The notes under the pieces: generated by a model
Seen by the model: only the letters and a program-made list of their open reading frames with translations
The model's database searches: none
Told to the model about the DNA's origin: nothing
Made by a program: the position numbers and the translations under genes
Shown here: in pieces, positions 35,581 to 43,779 of the stretch
How the letters are laid out: every line of letters begins with the position of its first letter
Position numbering within the stretch: position 1 is the first letter of the stretch
Source: Novipirellula galeiformis
Lineage (GTDB): Bacteria; Planctomycetota; Planctomycetia; Pirellulales; Pirellulaceae
DNA: 45,497 nt
NCBI RefSeq assembly: GCF_007860095.1
Contig: NZ_SJPT01000019.1
Coordinates: 1 to 45,497 of the forward strand
Direction: 5' to 3'

Positions 35581-35602
35581 CAGGTGAAGTATTCAGGTCG
35601 AC

Positions 35603-35678
35603 GAACGACCAAGATAACCGGGCCGAGTGAAAGGTATGATGAGCGACGCGAACGCGCGATGCAAATCGGGGACGGTTC
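35603..35678 (-). repeat. attC-like site G
   Basis: Gene-strand ends are GATGAACCGTCC and GGTCGTTCGTC, with imperfect internal pairing (CATCGCGCG / CTCGGCCCGGTTATC). It overlaps the stop of the hydrolase gene (35677) and precedes ATG 35580. Confidence 0.5.
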
Positions 35679-36381
35679 ATCGTTTTGTAGTCGGGGCATT
35701 CGGTTGACGGTGTCCACCTACGATAAAGTCCCATGCTAGTTTTGGTTGTGTTTGTAAAATCAGGTGCGGACCGTCAATTTCGAAAACGGAAACAGATGGA
35801 TTCGCTTTTACGATTGTATTCAGTGAATGATAGGGAACAAGTCGATCATGTTTCGGACGTAAATATACGAGTTCGCATTTTAGTTCAGAGAGCTGCGTTG
35901 TGACGTCAACATTCATCAAGCAATGTATCCGTCGAACGAGTGTTCGAGGCGATGGTTGGCGAACGGCATTTCTTAATTCGTTGATTAGCGATTGGTTTGG
36001 GCCAACGAAGTAACGGCGAGCAACAAAGTTTGGCATCGGAAGTCGAAAGAGGATCGACCATGGAATCAACCACGCTGCAAGTGGGGCCGGCGACTTTGCA
36101 AAAGTGGCGACTAGCGTCAAGCGTTTGATGATTTCGGGGTGACGGTGTGCGAGCAGGATTCCGAGCGGCCCCGAAAACGATTCTGCTACCAAGTGACACG
36201 ATTCGAGAGCCTGAATCCGTTCAGAATAGTGATCGCAAAGCGTACCGTAGTCCGCCGCTGGATCGTCAAGAAGCGTGTAGGCGGTTGCATCGCGAGATGC
36301 GGGGGCCATCTTGCAAAAGGCGGCAAGCAACAGATCAGTACCGTCGAGTCCGGGCAGAATGATTGTGGTTGTAGAATTCAT
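35677..36381 (-). CDS. Alpha/beta hydrolase
   Basis: A 234-residue cytoplasmic hydrolase. The nucleophile elbow reads AESFSGPLG, the acid is in RPKHDRLVPY and the His in EIDGPHLILQ; the oxyanion segment is IILPGLDGTDLLL. It is slightly short for the family and lacks a large cap. The substrate is unknown (ester, lipid or acyl compounds). It sits between attC-like sites F (21 bases upstream of the ATG) and G (overlapping its stop), so it has the exact layout of a gene cassette. Confidence 0.82.
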   Translation of the reverse strand: MNSTTTIILPGLDGTDLLLAAFCKMAPASRDATAYTLLDDPAADYGTLCDHYSERIQALESCHLVAESFSGPLGILLAHRHPEIIKRLTLVATFAKSPAPLAAWLIPWSILFRLPMPNFVARRYFVGPNQSLINELRNAVRQPSPRTLVRRIHCLMNVDVTTQLSELKCELVYLRPKHDRLVPYHSLNTIVKANPSVSVFEIDGPHLILQTQPKLAWDFIVGGHRQPNAPTTKR

Positions 36382-36401
36382 TTGGGACAGGATCGCCAGT
36401 C

Positions 36402-36489
36402 CCGATAGCGGCGGAATTCACACGGCGGCGACCCGCGACGTTGTTTCCAGGAAAACGTGCTGCCGCCGCTCGTGCGCAACACATGGTTG
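36402..36489 (-). repeat. attC-like site F
   Basis: Gene-strand arms TGCGCACGAGCGGCGG and CGCCGCCGTGTGAATTCC pair with an unpaired base; the left end is CAACCATG. The partner GTT has decayed (CGCTATC instead of CGTTATC). The hydrolase ATG lies 20 bases on. Confidence 0.6.
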
Positions 36490-36842
36490 TTGCGCTGGGC
36501 TTACGTGGCGGACGACTCACCAACTGAATCGATTCCGTGTCCCTTCAAAATACCGACTGAAGTAAGGCCGAGCAACAATCGATCGAGCAAATTCGCAAAC
36601 CAGCAACGATCAGCGGACACACCAACTGCGCTGGTATGCCGGCATTGGTAAGACCGCGAATCGATTAGTGTTGATTAGTGCCGATTAGTGTTCCAGTCGG
36701 AGAGAACACTGATCTGCTCTCATCGCACACCAATGACTTTGCCGTGAGGCTTCGCCCCGCGTTAGTTGGCAGCGGCAAGCGATCGAGCCACCGAAACGGA
36801 GCGTGGCAAACGATCAAGTAACAATCATGGAGTCTGGCGTTC
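36472..36842. repeat. About 360-bp dispersed repeat, copy B (ORF-less cassette)
   Basis: This copy lies exactly between attC-like sites N and F and has no convincing gene, so it looks like an ORF-less cassette. It contains a short array of ACTAATCGGC/ACTAATCAAC units. The related copy A is at 31521-31875. Confidence 0.7.
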
Positions 36843-36854
36843 GACCAACCACTC

Positions 36855-36953
36855 AACGACCGCAGGCTCGGTAGGGGGCAGCGGGGCCGCGCGAACGACT
36901 TGCAAGCAGGCGAAAACGGCGATCACCGCCGCGCCGTCACCCTCGGATGGTTA
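36855..36953 (-). repeat. attC-like site N
   Basis: Gene-strand arms AACCATCCGAGGG...GGCGCGG and CCCCGCTGCCCCCTACCG...GTCGTTGAG pair imperfectly. The right end GTTGAGT fits the classical GTTRRRY core exactly. It overlaps the stop codon at 36951. Confidence 0.6.
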
Positions 36954-37397
36954 TCCGCACGTATTGCGGTCGTCGAGGAGGTCGAACGATTTGGGTAAAT
37001 AGCCGTGAATGCGAATGACGTCGCCCACCATGTCGTAGCAGAAACGGCATTCGTCAAGCAGCGTTACGATCCAAGCGGAGTGATCGATCGACTCCGATTC
37101 GAGCAGCATTCCACGCTGAACAGGTTGAGTTAAGGATATGTCAAGCCATTCGACCGAGATCATCGGCAGCGGTACGTGGTACCACCATTCGGTGTCCCAG
37201 TTTGAAGCGGGACCATCGACGCACTTGTAGCGGAAAGACGGGCACCAAGCCGATCGCTGCCGCATCGCGTCAAGAAGACGTCCCCACTTTGTGTCGTTGG
37301 CCGCACCAGCAAGCCCGCGAGACGCAACCACGCCCCGCACCCGAGCAATTTCGTCGGGGGCCGGCGTTGCGTTAGGTTGGGGGGATGTATCGGACAT
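36951..37397 (-). CDS. DUF6678-like protein
   Basis: A 148-residue protein with the core DTKWGRLLDAMRQRS, FRYKCVDGP and DTEWWYHVPLPMISVEWLDI, which I recall from the DUF6678 family, often found near toxin-immunity or mobile cargo. No signal peptide. ATG 37397 was chosen; the frame is open further but composition changes. Its stop overlaps attC-like site N. Function is unknown; an immunity-type role is only a guess. Confidence 0.7.
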   Translation of the reverse strand: MSDTSPQPNATPAPDEIARVRGVVASRGLAGAANDTKWGRLLDAMRQRSAWCPSFRYKCVDGPASNWDTEWWYHVPLPMISVEWLDISLTQPVQRGMLLESESIDHSAWIVTLLDECRFCYDMVGDVIRIHGYLPKSFDLLDDRNTCG

Positions 37398-37904
37398 GGG
37401 GCAGATGCAGTACAAAGCGTCGAAGTCGGCCAGTCGGGGACGGCCATGGTCCCCTGGATCGCGCGAGCGATTCTCTAGCGACCAACTAAGCCTGCTCGCG
37501 ATCTCGGGTGCACCAAATGGTGCGTCTGTGATGGAGCGGCGAAAGAGCGACCATCGCCCTATCACCTTGCGCAAAATTGTACCGACCGTTTGGCATCAAC
37601 GCCAATTTGGTGCGAGGTGGGAAAAAATTGAACCACGAATGACACGAATGTTTTTCGAGCATGGACTTATTCGTGTGATTCGTGGTCAAAATCGACAGCG
37701 CATCTTTTCGAGCATCGGGATTCGTTCTAGCCAACAAGAAACCCTGCTGTCCAAACCGGCATGCAGCGAACAACCGGTATTCCAATCCCGGTATCCCAAT
37801 CAGCGAGAGCCTGGCTGATCAAAGAAGTGAATCATGTCGTATAAAGACACCGGCCAACTGAAACGTCGACCGCGCATCAATCGTCTGCGCAACTCTTGAC
37901 CTGA
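37398..37904. other. Gene-free stretch with a long hairpin
   Basis: No gene is supported. At about 37620-37690 the sequence AACCACGAATGACACGAATG faces ATTCGTGTGATTCGTGGTC, an almost perfect 18-20 bp inverted repeat with a loop of about 25 bases, a REP-type or transposon-derived hairpin. The same ACACGAATG word recurs in the tandem repeat at 1.6 kb. Confidence 0.5.
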
Positions 37905-37994
37905 CGACCGCCAGCGGTAACCGGGCGGCGACGAAAAATTGTCCATTTCAAAAACGTCTGTCTTCGCGGCTCCGGACCACGGGATAGTTCGTTG
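37905..37994 (-). repeat. attC-like site E, partly decayed
   Basis: Gene-strand CAACGAAC...CCGGAGCCGCGA faces TCGTCGCCGCCCGGTTACC. Its centre shares TGTCCATTTCAAA (plus strand) with site C, which supports common origin. It lies 43 bases after the stop at 38038. Confidence 0.55.
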
Positions 37995-38037
37995 TCATGA
38001 ATCGCTTTGCATGTTCCGTACTGATTGTCGATTGACG

Positions 38038-38748
38038 CTACCAGTATAGCCACGGGCGTGTTGTCCAGGAACCATCGCTGTCCGCGCTTAGCACAATGCC
38101 GTCGCTGTCGTAAATGACGTGAACCCTCACATAGCGCCGACCAAAGTGGGTGAATGCGTCCCAAAACGATTCTCCCTTACGACGCAGGTCGGGCAACGGA
38201 TTAGGAGGCCCCAGGATCGCTTCGACTTGTTGCTGGCTCATAGCCGAACGCACACGTTTTGCATGGGCGTCTGAAACGCCACGGAGAGGGGAACAGCAAA
38301 GCACGAGCAACGAAAGCACTGCTGCAGCAGCGGCAATCCGTGCCATTCGATACGAATCATGCGACGCAATCCACGACCGAATCAGGCATGACAGATACGC
38401 GAGAAATGTACCCAACACGACACCGGCAATTGAAATCACCACTAGGGCAACCAGATTTGGCAACATTCCCTTCTGGTCTACGGGAATGAAATTTGTCGCA
38501 GTCGAGCCGAACATCACTTCCGTTGCGATCGCCAGCGCCGAGAGCATAGCAGTCGCGCCCGCTAACAAACCTGCGTGGAGGATCCGGTGGCGCGTCCAAC
38601 CGAGATAGAAAGCGATAATCGCCGCAAGCGAGAGTGATATCATCGCGGCATTCGCCGGAACGCCCGTTGAAATCCAGTACGAGCGCAGCATCAATTGTGC
38701 CGCGACCAAGGACGTAAGATACAGGAGGTGTTGCAGGCTGAATTGCAT
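38038..38748 (-). CDS. Membrane protein with BamE-like C-terminal domain
   Basis: A 236-residue protein beginning MQFSLQHLLYLTSLVAAQL, the planctomycete-type N terminus, with about four helices in the first 160 residues. The last 60 residues (MSQQQVEAILGPPNPLP, then VRVHVIYDSDGIVL) look like the small BamE/SmpA-OmlA fold, where the motif G-x-x-x-x-x-V-x-x-x-L-G-x-P is typical. ATG 38748 was preferred over 38778, which lies within the end of attC-like site D. Function unknown; exported domain inferred. Confidence 0.65.
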   Translation of the reverse strand: MQFSLQHLLYLTSLVAAQLMLRSYWISTGVPANAAMISLSLAAIIAFYLGWTRHRILHAGLLAGATAMLSALAIATEVMFGSTATNFIPVDQKGMLPNLVALVVISIAGVVLGTFLAYLSCLIRSWIASHDSYRMARIAAAAAVLSLLVLCCSPLRGVSDAHAKRVRSAMSQQQVEAILGPPNPLPDLRRKGESFWDAFTHFGRRYVRVHVIYDSDGIVLSADSDGSWTTRPWLYW

Positions 38749-38772
38749 TGGATCGCGATTCCTCTGTCCGAC

Positions 38773-38862
38773 GAACATTACCGATCAGCCGGCGGCGACG
38801 GTTGATCTCCGCTTTCAAAACGCCCCACTTCGCCGCTCGGGTGCAGTGGGTGGTGCTGTTCG
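38773..38862 (-). repeat. attC-like site D
   Basis: Gene-strand arms CGAACAG...TGCACCCGAGCGGCGA and TCGCCGCCGGCTGATCGG...TGTTCG pair with three unpaired bases. It starts directly after the stop at 38863 and is followed by ATG 38748. Confidence 0.75.
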
Positions 38863-39243
38863 CTAGCCCTTTACGACGTTCAACGTGATTGCGATCAGTG
38901 AGAACGCAACCGCGAGAGAGTAATGTACCACAACGAGCACCGGCCCCGGTGGATGATCTAGAAACGCAGGGAGAAAGAAAGCGAGCCAGCCAACGTTCCA
39001 AAGCACACTAAATGTCCAGAACCAGTTGTTGTTTATACGTTTTACACCGACTGCAATCAGCAGCCAACACAACCAGACGATGCCACCGGGAATAAAAATG
39101 CTCCAGATCAATGACGGTAGAAAAATGACCCCGGTCAGCGCCAACAAGCCGGACATCCACCTTGTTATTCGAAGCGATGATGATGTCGGGACGGGAGGTA
39201 CCGTTGCAACCGAAGTGGGCGGTTCGTACGGGTTTTGAATCAT
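38863..39243 (-). CDS. Small membrane protein with NPYEPP start
   Basis: A 126-residue membrane protein. The N terminus MIQNPYEPPTSV is a motif common in planctomycete small membrane proteins; four helices follow (GLLALTGVIFLPSLIWSIF, GGIVWLCWLLIAVGV, FWTFSVLWNVGWLAFFL, YSLAVAFSLIAITLNV). The stop touches attC-like site D and the start lies 43 bases after site L, so it is a complete cassette. Function unknown. Confidence 0.68.
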   Translation of the reverse strand: MIQNPYEPPTSVATVPPVPTSSSLRITRWMSGLLALTGVIFLPSLIWSIFIPGGIVWLCWLLIAVGVKRINNNWFWTFSVLWNVGWLAFFLPAFLDHPPGPVLVVVHYSLAVAFSLIAITLNVVKG

Positions 39244-39286
39244 CCCGTCGCACGTGTTTCATGATGGTGATCGATCATGAGAGCAG

Positions 39287-39369
39287 AACGTTTGGGATCA
39301 GCGAGCAGCGAAAGAGGACGTCGATGTAAAGAACCGACGTTGCCGCCGCTTCGTTGCATCCCAGGGTTC
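39287..39369 (-). repeat. attC-like site L
   Basis: Gene-strand ends are GAACCCTGG and AACGTTCTGC; the arms GATGCAACGAAGCGGCGG and CGCTGCTCGCTGATCCC pair with two unpaired bases. It overlaps the end of the four-helix-bundle pseudogene. Confidence 0.75.
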
Positions 39370-39802
39370 TCGCTCTACTTTCGGGTCGTACTCGTACTCA
39401 GCATCGCGGTACTCGTGCTCGTACTCGACTGCCGGTTCCGATACCGCATCGGCCCGAGCAATCAACCGCGTCAACATCGAAACGATGCGATTGAGCGTGC
39501 GTTTCAGTTCGGCCTGCCGATCTTTGTCAAGACCGCCGGTCGCTGAAAGCACATCGCCGATTGCCGCACATTCGAGTGCGGACCCCCGAGCGATGTTGAG
39601 GAAACGGTTGCGATCCTTCAAACTGCGTTTGCCGTTGCCCTCGGCAATGTTTAGCGGGATCGACTGAGCCGCACGAAGCTACTGGTCGCGCGTGACGATG
39701 AAGACCGCCAAGTGTTTTTGCGGTGGAAAACGATGCCGCGACGTATTCGATTGACAACCGGTACACGTCGAGTCGATCGTGGTCGAAGATGGGTTCGGTC
39801 AT
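39298..39802 (-). pseudogene. Four-helix-bundle protein (23S rRNA IVP-like), broken
   Basis: The start codes MTEPIFDHDRLDVYRLSIE and GGLHRHA, then the frame shifts. The next part, NIAEGNGKRSLKDRNRF and ARGSALECAAIGDVL, is the well-known core of four-helix-bundle proteins. Two lesions are visible near 39692-39705: loss of two bases in a GC repeat (GCGCGAC where the frame needs GCGCGCGAC) and TAG where the family has Trp (DQ-W-LRAAQ). The acidic EYEHEYRDAEYEYD tail is typical of planctomycete members. It lies between attC-like sites K and L, so it is an inactivated cassette. Confidence 0.8.
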
Positions 39803-39874
39803 TGGTGCCCCTTTTCGAGTACGAGTACGAGTACCGGGCTGCGCCCTGAGTACGAGTCCGATTTTTCCGATCCC

Positions 39875-39960
39875 AGAACGACGAGGATCACCTCGTCGCC
39901 GGGGTTGATTGTTTAGTAAGTCGGACAGGCTCGGCGACTGCGGTGCATCCGCTTTGTTCT
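39875..39960 (-). repeat. attC-like site K
   Basis: Gene-strand ends are AGAACAAAG and CGTTCT; the arms GATGCACCGCAGTCGCCG and CGGCGACGAGGTGATCC pair almost perfectly with one or two unpaired bases. It lies five bases after the stop at 39966. Confidence 0.8.
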
Positions 39961-39965
39961 ACATT

Positions 39966-40567
39966 TTAAAGGCTGCCATGAGAATTCCCGTTTGCATCGG
40001 AGAAGTTACCATTCAGCAAGAAATTGCCATGATGATCAAAATATCCACCATTGTGCGGACCGGGGATTACTAACAAATCCTTGCGTTTGACCATCGGTGA
40101 AGCAAGCCAGGGGTGTGCAAAACCATTAGGAACGTCCAGTATTAGAGTATCCGGCATGTAGATCGCATAGTTTGCATTATCGACCATATCGCCATTGTCA
40201 CGCCTTTCCTGGCTTGGGCATCGCATGATCCTCGGTAGGGACTTCAGTTCCGTAGGGCAGTTGTTGGGGTCCGATCCATTGAGTGTAAGATTAGAGAGAT
40301 TGGACTGCTCAAGGAATGGTAAGAGGTCGATAGCCCACCCCCCCCCACGACACCGGGGGTTTTACGGCCCGGAATTGCCGATTTCTTATGGGTGCTGTGA
40401 TAATTCGCGAGTGCCAATTTGATTTGGTGCAGATTGTTCTTACAGACGGCTTCGCGTGCTCGTTCCCGTGCAGATTGGACGGCAGGCAGTAGGAGTGAAA
40501 CCAGGACACCTATGATGCCAAGAACTATGAGCGTTTCAATCAATGATGCTGCATTTCTGATTGGCAT
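39966..40567 (-). pseudogene. DUF1559 pilin-like protein, frameshifted in a G9 run
   Basis: The first part from ATG 40567 reads [20 protein letters not shown] and [15 protein letters not shown], a type IV pilin-like N terminus with the conserved Glu and the DUF1559 continuation [15 protein letters not shown]. The frame is lost in a run of nine G (plus strand C, about 40338-40346). In another phase the protein continues [16 protein letters not shown], then MRCPSQERRDNGD, to a stop at 39966. One extra G or two fewer would restore it. It may be a pseudogene, a phase-variable gene or a sequencing error. The gene lies between attC-like sites J and K. Confidence 0.75.
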
Positions 40568-40589
40568 GGCTACAGTCTGACGGTGTGTA

Positions 40590-40676
40590 GATCGGTAGAA
40601 ATCACGCGGGACGGGAGAAAGACTTGCAAGCAGACCAATAAACGCGACTCCCGTCCTCACGTGCATTTCATGGTTC
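40590..40676 (-). repeat. attC-like site J
   Basis: Gene-strand arms GAACCATG...TGCACGTGAGGACGGGAG and CTCCCGTCCCGCGTGATT pair with a perfect GACGGGAG core stem and two unpaired bases. The stop of the next gene (40668) lies inside its first arm; ATG 40567 follows 22 bases on. Confidence 0.75.
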
Positions 40677-41183
40677 CCCGCGTTTTGCGCGACGAACCGT
40701 CGAAATAAGCAAGAGCAACAAACCAAGGCACATGGCCGCCGCAGCATAGCCTGCGGGAGGATAGTATAGAACAGTTTCAGAAGCGTCACGGCCGTATTGG
40801 GCGATTTGCGAATTCCAGAGAGACCGCGTAACCAGCCATCCCAACAAGGAGGTCGCGAACAAAAGAATGATGCTCAAAGCGCGTTGACGCACGAAAGCAA
40901 AGGCCAACGCAAATCCGGCTGATGCTGCAATCATTGTGCAGATCGGTAGCGAGATCAACATTGCTTGCTGGCCATGCGAAAGGACCGTTTCGTTTTCTGC
41001 CGGTTGGCGTTCAAGGGAAATTGCGAGAGCGATATATCCAACGAACCCTGCAACGCCGAACAGTATCGGAAGCACGAGAAATAGGATCGCTGCGATTGCA
41101 GCAAAACGGGATACACTTGGTGGTGATGGATCGTTCTCAATCGTGACGCTGCCAGGCGGTTGATACGGATCGACGTCAGCCAT
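40668..41183 (-). CDS. Small membrane protein with DPYQPP start
   Basis: A 171-residue protein beginning [13 protein letters not shown], the planctomycete xPYxPP type, with four helices ([73 protein letters not shown]). ATG 41183 follows attC-like site C by 15 bases and the stop overlaps site J. Function unknown; it is a complete cassette by layout. Confidence 0.68.
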   Translation of the reverse strand: MADVDPYQPPGSVTIENDPSPPSVSRFAAIAAILFLVLPILFGVAGFVGYIALAISLERQPAENETVLSHGQQAMLISLPICTMIAASAGFALAFAFVRQRALSIILLFATSLLGWLVTRSLWNSQIAQYGRDASETVLYYPPAGYAAAAMCLGLLLLLISTVRRAKRGEP

Positions 41184-41198
41184 GCATCTCAGTCGGGG

Positions 41199-41284
41199 AA
41201 CGTCCGGCATCACCGGGCGGGGAGAGTAAGAGTGTCCATTTCAAACTGAGCCGCAAGCCCCGCTCCGTGTGAATGCCATGGTTC
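41199..41284 (-). repeat. attC-like site C, occupied by IS91-like copy 1
   Basis: Gene-strand arms GAACCATGGCA-TTCACACGGAGCGGGG and CCCCGCCCGGTGATGCC-GGACGTT pair with extra bases on the 5' arm. On the plus strand the site ends in GGTTC, and the IS91-like element begins directly after it at 41285. Confidence 0.78.
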
Positions 41285-41400
41285 AAGTAAGCCGCTATCG
41301 CGGCGGGGTGGTTGGGTTTTTCGATCGTTAGTTTAGCAGGTGCTCACGGCGCAGGCATGTTTCCTTGTTGTTTTCTTTACCCTCTCAACAAGGTTCCACC

Positions 41401-42309
41401 ATGGTCAACTACGACAACCTCCCTGCCGCTTCTCCCTACTTCGACGGCAAGCTCTATCAGAACATGAACGACGACCTGCAGCTCGCAGGCATGAGCAAAC
41501 GCACCGTGCACGGCTATCTCCGAGCCGTTCGGCAACTCGCCGACTACTGTGAAAAACGTCCCAACCGGATCACCGAAGCCGAACTGCGACGATACTTCCT
41601 GTACCTCAAAAACGAAAAACAATTCGCTTACGGTTCCATTCGTGTAGCCTTCTCAGGTATCAAGTTCTTCTACTCGCGAACCTGCAAGCGGAACTGGCAG
41701 ACGCTCGCCACGATGAAGCTGCAGCGGTCCAAAACGATGCCCGAAGTACTCACCATCGAACAGGTCCACCGCATCATCGACGCCTGCCGAGTCGAGCGGA
41801 TTGCAGCCTTCTTTTGGACGACCTACTCGATGGGCTTGCGGCTCGAGGAAGCTCGCAACCTGCAAGTCGGTGACATTGATTCCCAGCGAATGATGGTCCA
41901 TATCCATCGCGGCAAGGGAGCCAAAGATCGCTACGTGCCCCTGCCAACTTCGACTCTCCATTGGCTCCGGCAACACTGGGTGACGCATCAACATCCCCGC
42001 TTCCTGTTTCCCGCGGAAGGGCGAAATCACCAACAATCCGGCACGTCCGATACGCCCATCCAAACATCAACCGTCCAAAAAGCTATGTCCAAAATCGCCG
42101 TCGACTTGAAGTTTGCCAAGCGTGTCAGTATCCACACACTCCGACATTCTTATGCCACACATCTACTCGAAGCGGGCGTCTCCTTAAAGGTCATTCAGCA
42201 GTACCTCGGCCATAGCAGCCTGCAGACCACGATGATCTACCTGCATCTGACCGACACCGCCGAGGCTAACGCCAGAGAAACGATCGAACAGATCTTTCGC
42301 AGACGTTAA
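41401..42309 (+). CDS. Tyrosine recombinase of IS91-like element
   Basis: A 302-residue site-specific recombinase with an N-terminal SAM-like DNA-binding domain (about 20-110) and the catalytic domain: Arg in GLRLEEARNL, Lys in GKGAKDRYVPL, HxxR in HTLRHSYATHLLE, His in YLGHSSLQTT and nucleophile Tyr in MIYLHLT. ATG 41401 was chosen over an upstream frame opening. Recombinases of this type accompany many IS91-family transposases. It ends three bases before the transposase ATG, so the two are co-translated. Copy 2 of the element has an intact N-terminal part of the same gene. Confidence 0.9.
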   Translation: MVNYDNLPAASPYFDGKLYQNMNDDLQLAGMSKRTVHGYLRAVRQLADYCEKRPNRITEAELRRYFLYLKNEKQFAYGSIRVAFSGIKFFYSRTCKRNWQTLATMKLQRSKTMPEVLTIEQVHRIIDACRVERIAAFFWTTYSMGLRLEEARNLQVGDIDSQRMMVHIHRGKGAKDRYVPLPTSTLHWLRQHWVTHQHPRFLFPAEGRNHQQSGTSDTPIQTSTVQKAMSKIAVDLKFAKRVSIHTLRHSYATHLLEAGVSLKVIQQYLGHSSLQTTMIYLHLTDTAEANARETIEQIFRRR

Positions 42310-42312
42310 GCG

Positions 42313-43440
42313 ATGCCCACCGCTGCGAGCTGCCTCCGACAGCACGCACCGGCGCTGCTGCAAGCTTTCGGCAACCGAGTGCCGCTTCCCATGCGGATCG
42401 TCCTGGATGCCATCACCCGCTGCCGCACTGGCGCGTTGGGCCGTGTCCTGATCGAATGCGAGAGGTGTCAAGCGAAACACCTCATCGGTCGCTCGTGTGG
42501 CAATCGTCACTGCCCCAACTGCCAGAAGCACAAGACGCAGAGTTGGCTCGCCAAGCAGTCGGAACGACTGTTGCCGGTGCATCACTTCCTGGTCACTTTT
42601 ACGGTTCCGGAGGAACTGCGTTCGCTGCTGCGCGGCCATCGTCGCGAAGGCTACACTGCCATCTTCGATTGCGGTAGTGACACGATTCGCGACGTGGCGG
42701 GTGCCATGCGTTCGCTCGCCGGGTGCCAACTCGGCTTCTTCGGCGTCCTGCACACCTGGGGACGCGATCCCATGGTCTACCATCCTCACGTGCACTTCGT
42801 GGTCCCCGGTGGCGGAGTCAACGAAACCGAAGGCTGTTGGCAAGCGACTGCGGAAAACTTTTTCATGCATCACGGTACGCCCTGTCGCGTTTACAAAGAG
42901 AAGTTCAAAACGCGATTGGAAGAACTTGAGCTGCTTGATCAGGTCGATCCGAAAGTGTGGCGAAAGAAGTGGAATGTTGACATCAAACCGGTGGGTAACG
43001 GCCAAGCGGTGCTGAAGTACTTGGCTCCATACGTTTACCGCGTCGCGATCAGCGACAACCGGATCGTGTCGTGCACCGAAGACTCCGTCACGTATCGCTA
43101 CACGCCTTCGGGCACGAAGCGAAGCAAGCGGCGGACGGTCAGCGGTCTTGATTTCACATTGGGGTTCTTGCAACACGTGCTGCCGCGCGGCTTTCAGAAA
43201 GTTCGCTACTACGGCTGGATGAGTCCCAACCATCGGATCCGTATCGAGGAAGTCCGTTGGATGGTCTGGTTGTTCTTGGGCTGGACGTTCACGCTGGCAA
43301 TGTTAGCTCGAAAGGAAAGTCACTCTCCTCCAGCGAGCCGCTGCACGGACTGCGGTGGTCCGTTGTCGGTCATCAAGATCACTGATCGAAACCACCGAGT
43401 GATCTATAGCCGCGGGCCACCGCTGGAAAAGGCGAGCTAA
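42313..43440 (+). CDS. IS91-family transposase (HUH/Y2)
   Basis: A 375-residue rolling-circle transposase. The N-terminal zinc finger is seen as ECERCQAKH and CGNRHCPNCQKH. The HUH motif is HPHVHFVVPGG, and two tyrosines in KYLAPYVYRVAIS give the Y2-type nucleophiles. The C terminus has CTDCGG, a further Cys pair. Length is typical for the smaller IS91 relatives. It is intact, so the element may be active. Confidence 0.92.
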   Translation: MPTAASCLRQHAPALLQAFGNRVPLPMRIVLDAITRCRTGALGRVLIECERCQAKHLIGRSCGNRHCPNCQKHKTQSWLAKQSERLLPVHHFLVTFTVPEELRSLLRGHRREGYTAIFDCGSDTIRDVAGAMRSLAGCQLGFFGVLHTWGRDPMVYHPHVHFVVPGGGVNETEGCWQATAENFFMHHGTPCRVYKEKFKTRLEELELLDQVDPKVWRKKWNVDIKPVGNGQAVLKYLAPYVYRVAISDNRIVSCTEDSVTYRYTPSGTKRSKRRTVSGLDFTLGFLQHVLPRGFQKVRYYGWMSPNHRIRIEEVRWMVWLFLGWTFTLAMLARKESHSPPASRCTDCGGPLSVIKITDRNHRVIYSRGPPLEKAS

Positions 43441-43778
43441 ACGATGCGGCTTACGATCGTTCGAACCGTCAAAAACGAAGCGTCACCAGGAGTGCGGTCG
43501 CAGACGGTCTGCGCAGGTCGCGAAAAACGAGGCCCGCAGCCGCACTGGCAGACAATCAGGAAACGCACAAAGCGGCCCAGTTGCTGGCTGCAACGTGGCA
43601 CCCCGGGCCATCTCCGCCACCATCTTCAGCCCTGCGGTCACGCGACAAGAAAGCAAAACCCTACTTGAATTCTCTAGGCGATCGCTGAATCTTCAAAGCG
43701 TTCCACCGGCCTTCTTGAACCAAGGCCTTGAACATCGGCTCCGCTCGTGCCTCGCTCCGCGATGTCAAAGCCTAAATT
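43441..43778. other. 3' terminal region of IS91-like copy 1
   Basis: No gene is convincing; a 74-residue open frame at 43444-43668 is Arg/His-rich and not protein-like. The replication-origin or terminator hairpin of the element should lie here; CCTTGGTTCAAG/CTTGAACC-type sequences around 43716-43732 recall the GTTC target. Confidence 0.4.
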
Positions 43779-43779
43779 G

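Larger units (their letters stand above)
41285..43779 (+). mobile_element. IS91-like element, copy 1 (tyrosine recombinase + HUH transposase)
   Basis: The left end is fixed because copy 2 becomes identical at the same point: GTTC then AAGTAAGCCGCTATCGCGGC, which includes a short GCCGC/GCGGC hairpin. The right end is inferred at about 43778, just before the stop codon of the interrupted cassette. It carries the recombinase gene and the transposase gene with a three-base gap. No target duplication is visible, as expected for IS91-type rolling-circle transposition next to GTTC. The 339 bases after the transposase hold no supported gene and should contain the other terminus. Confidence 0.8.
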
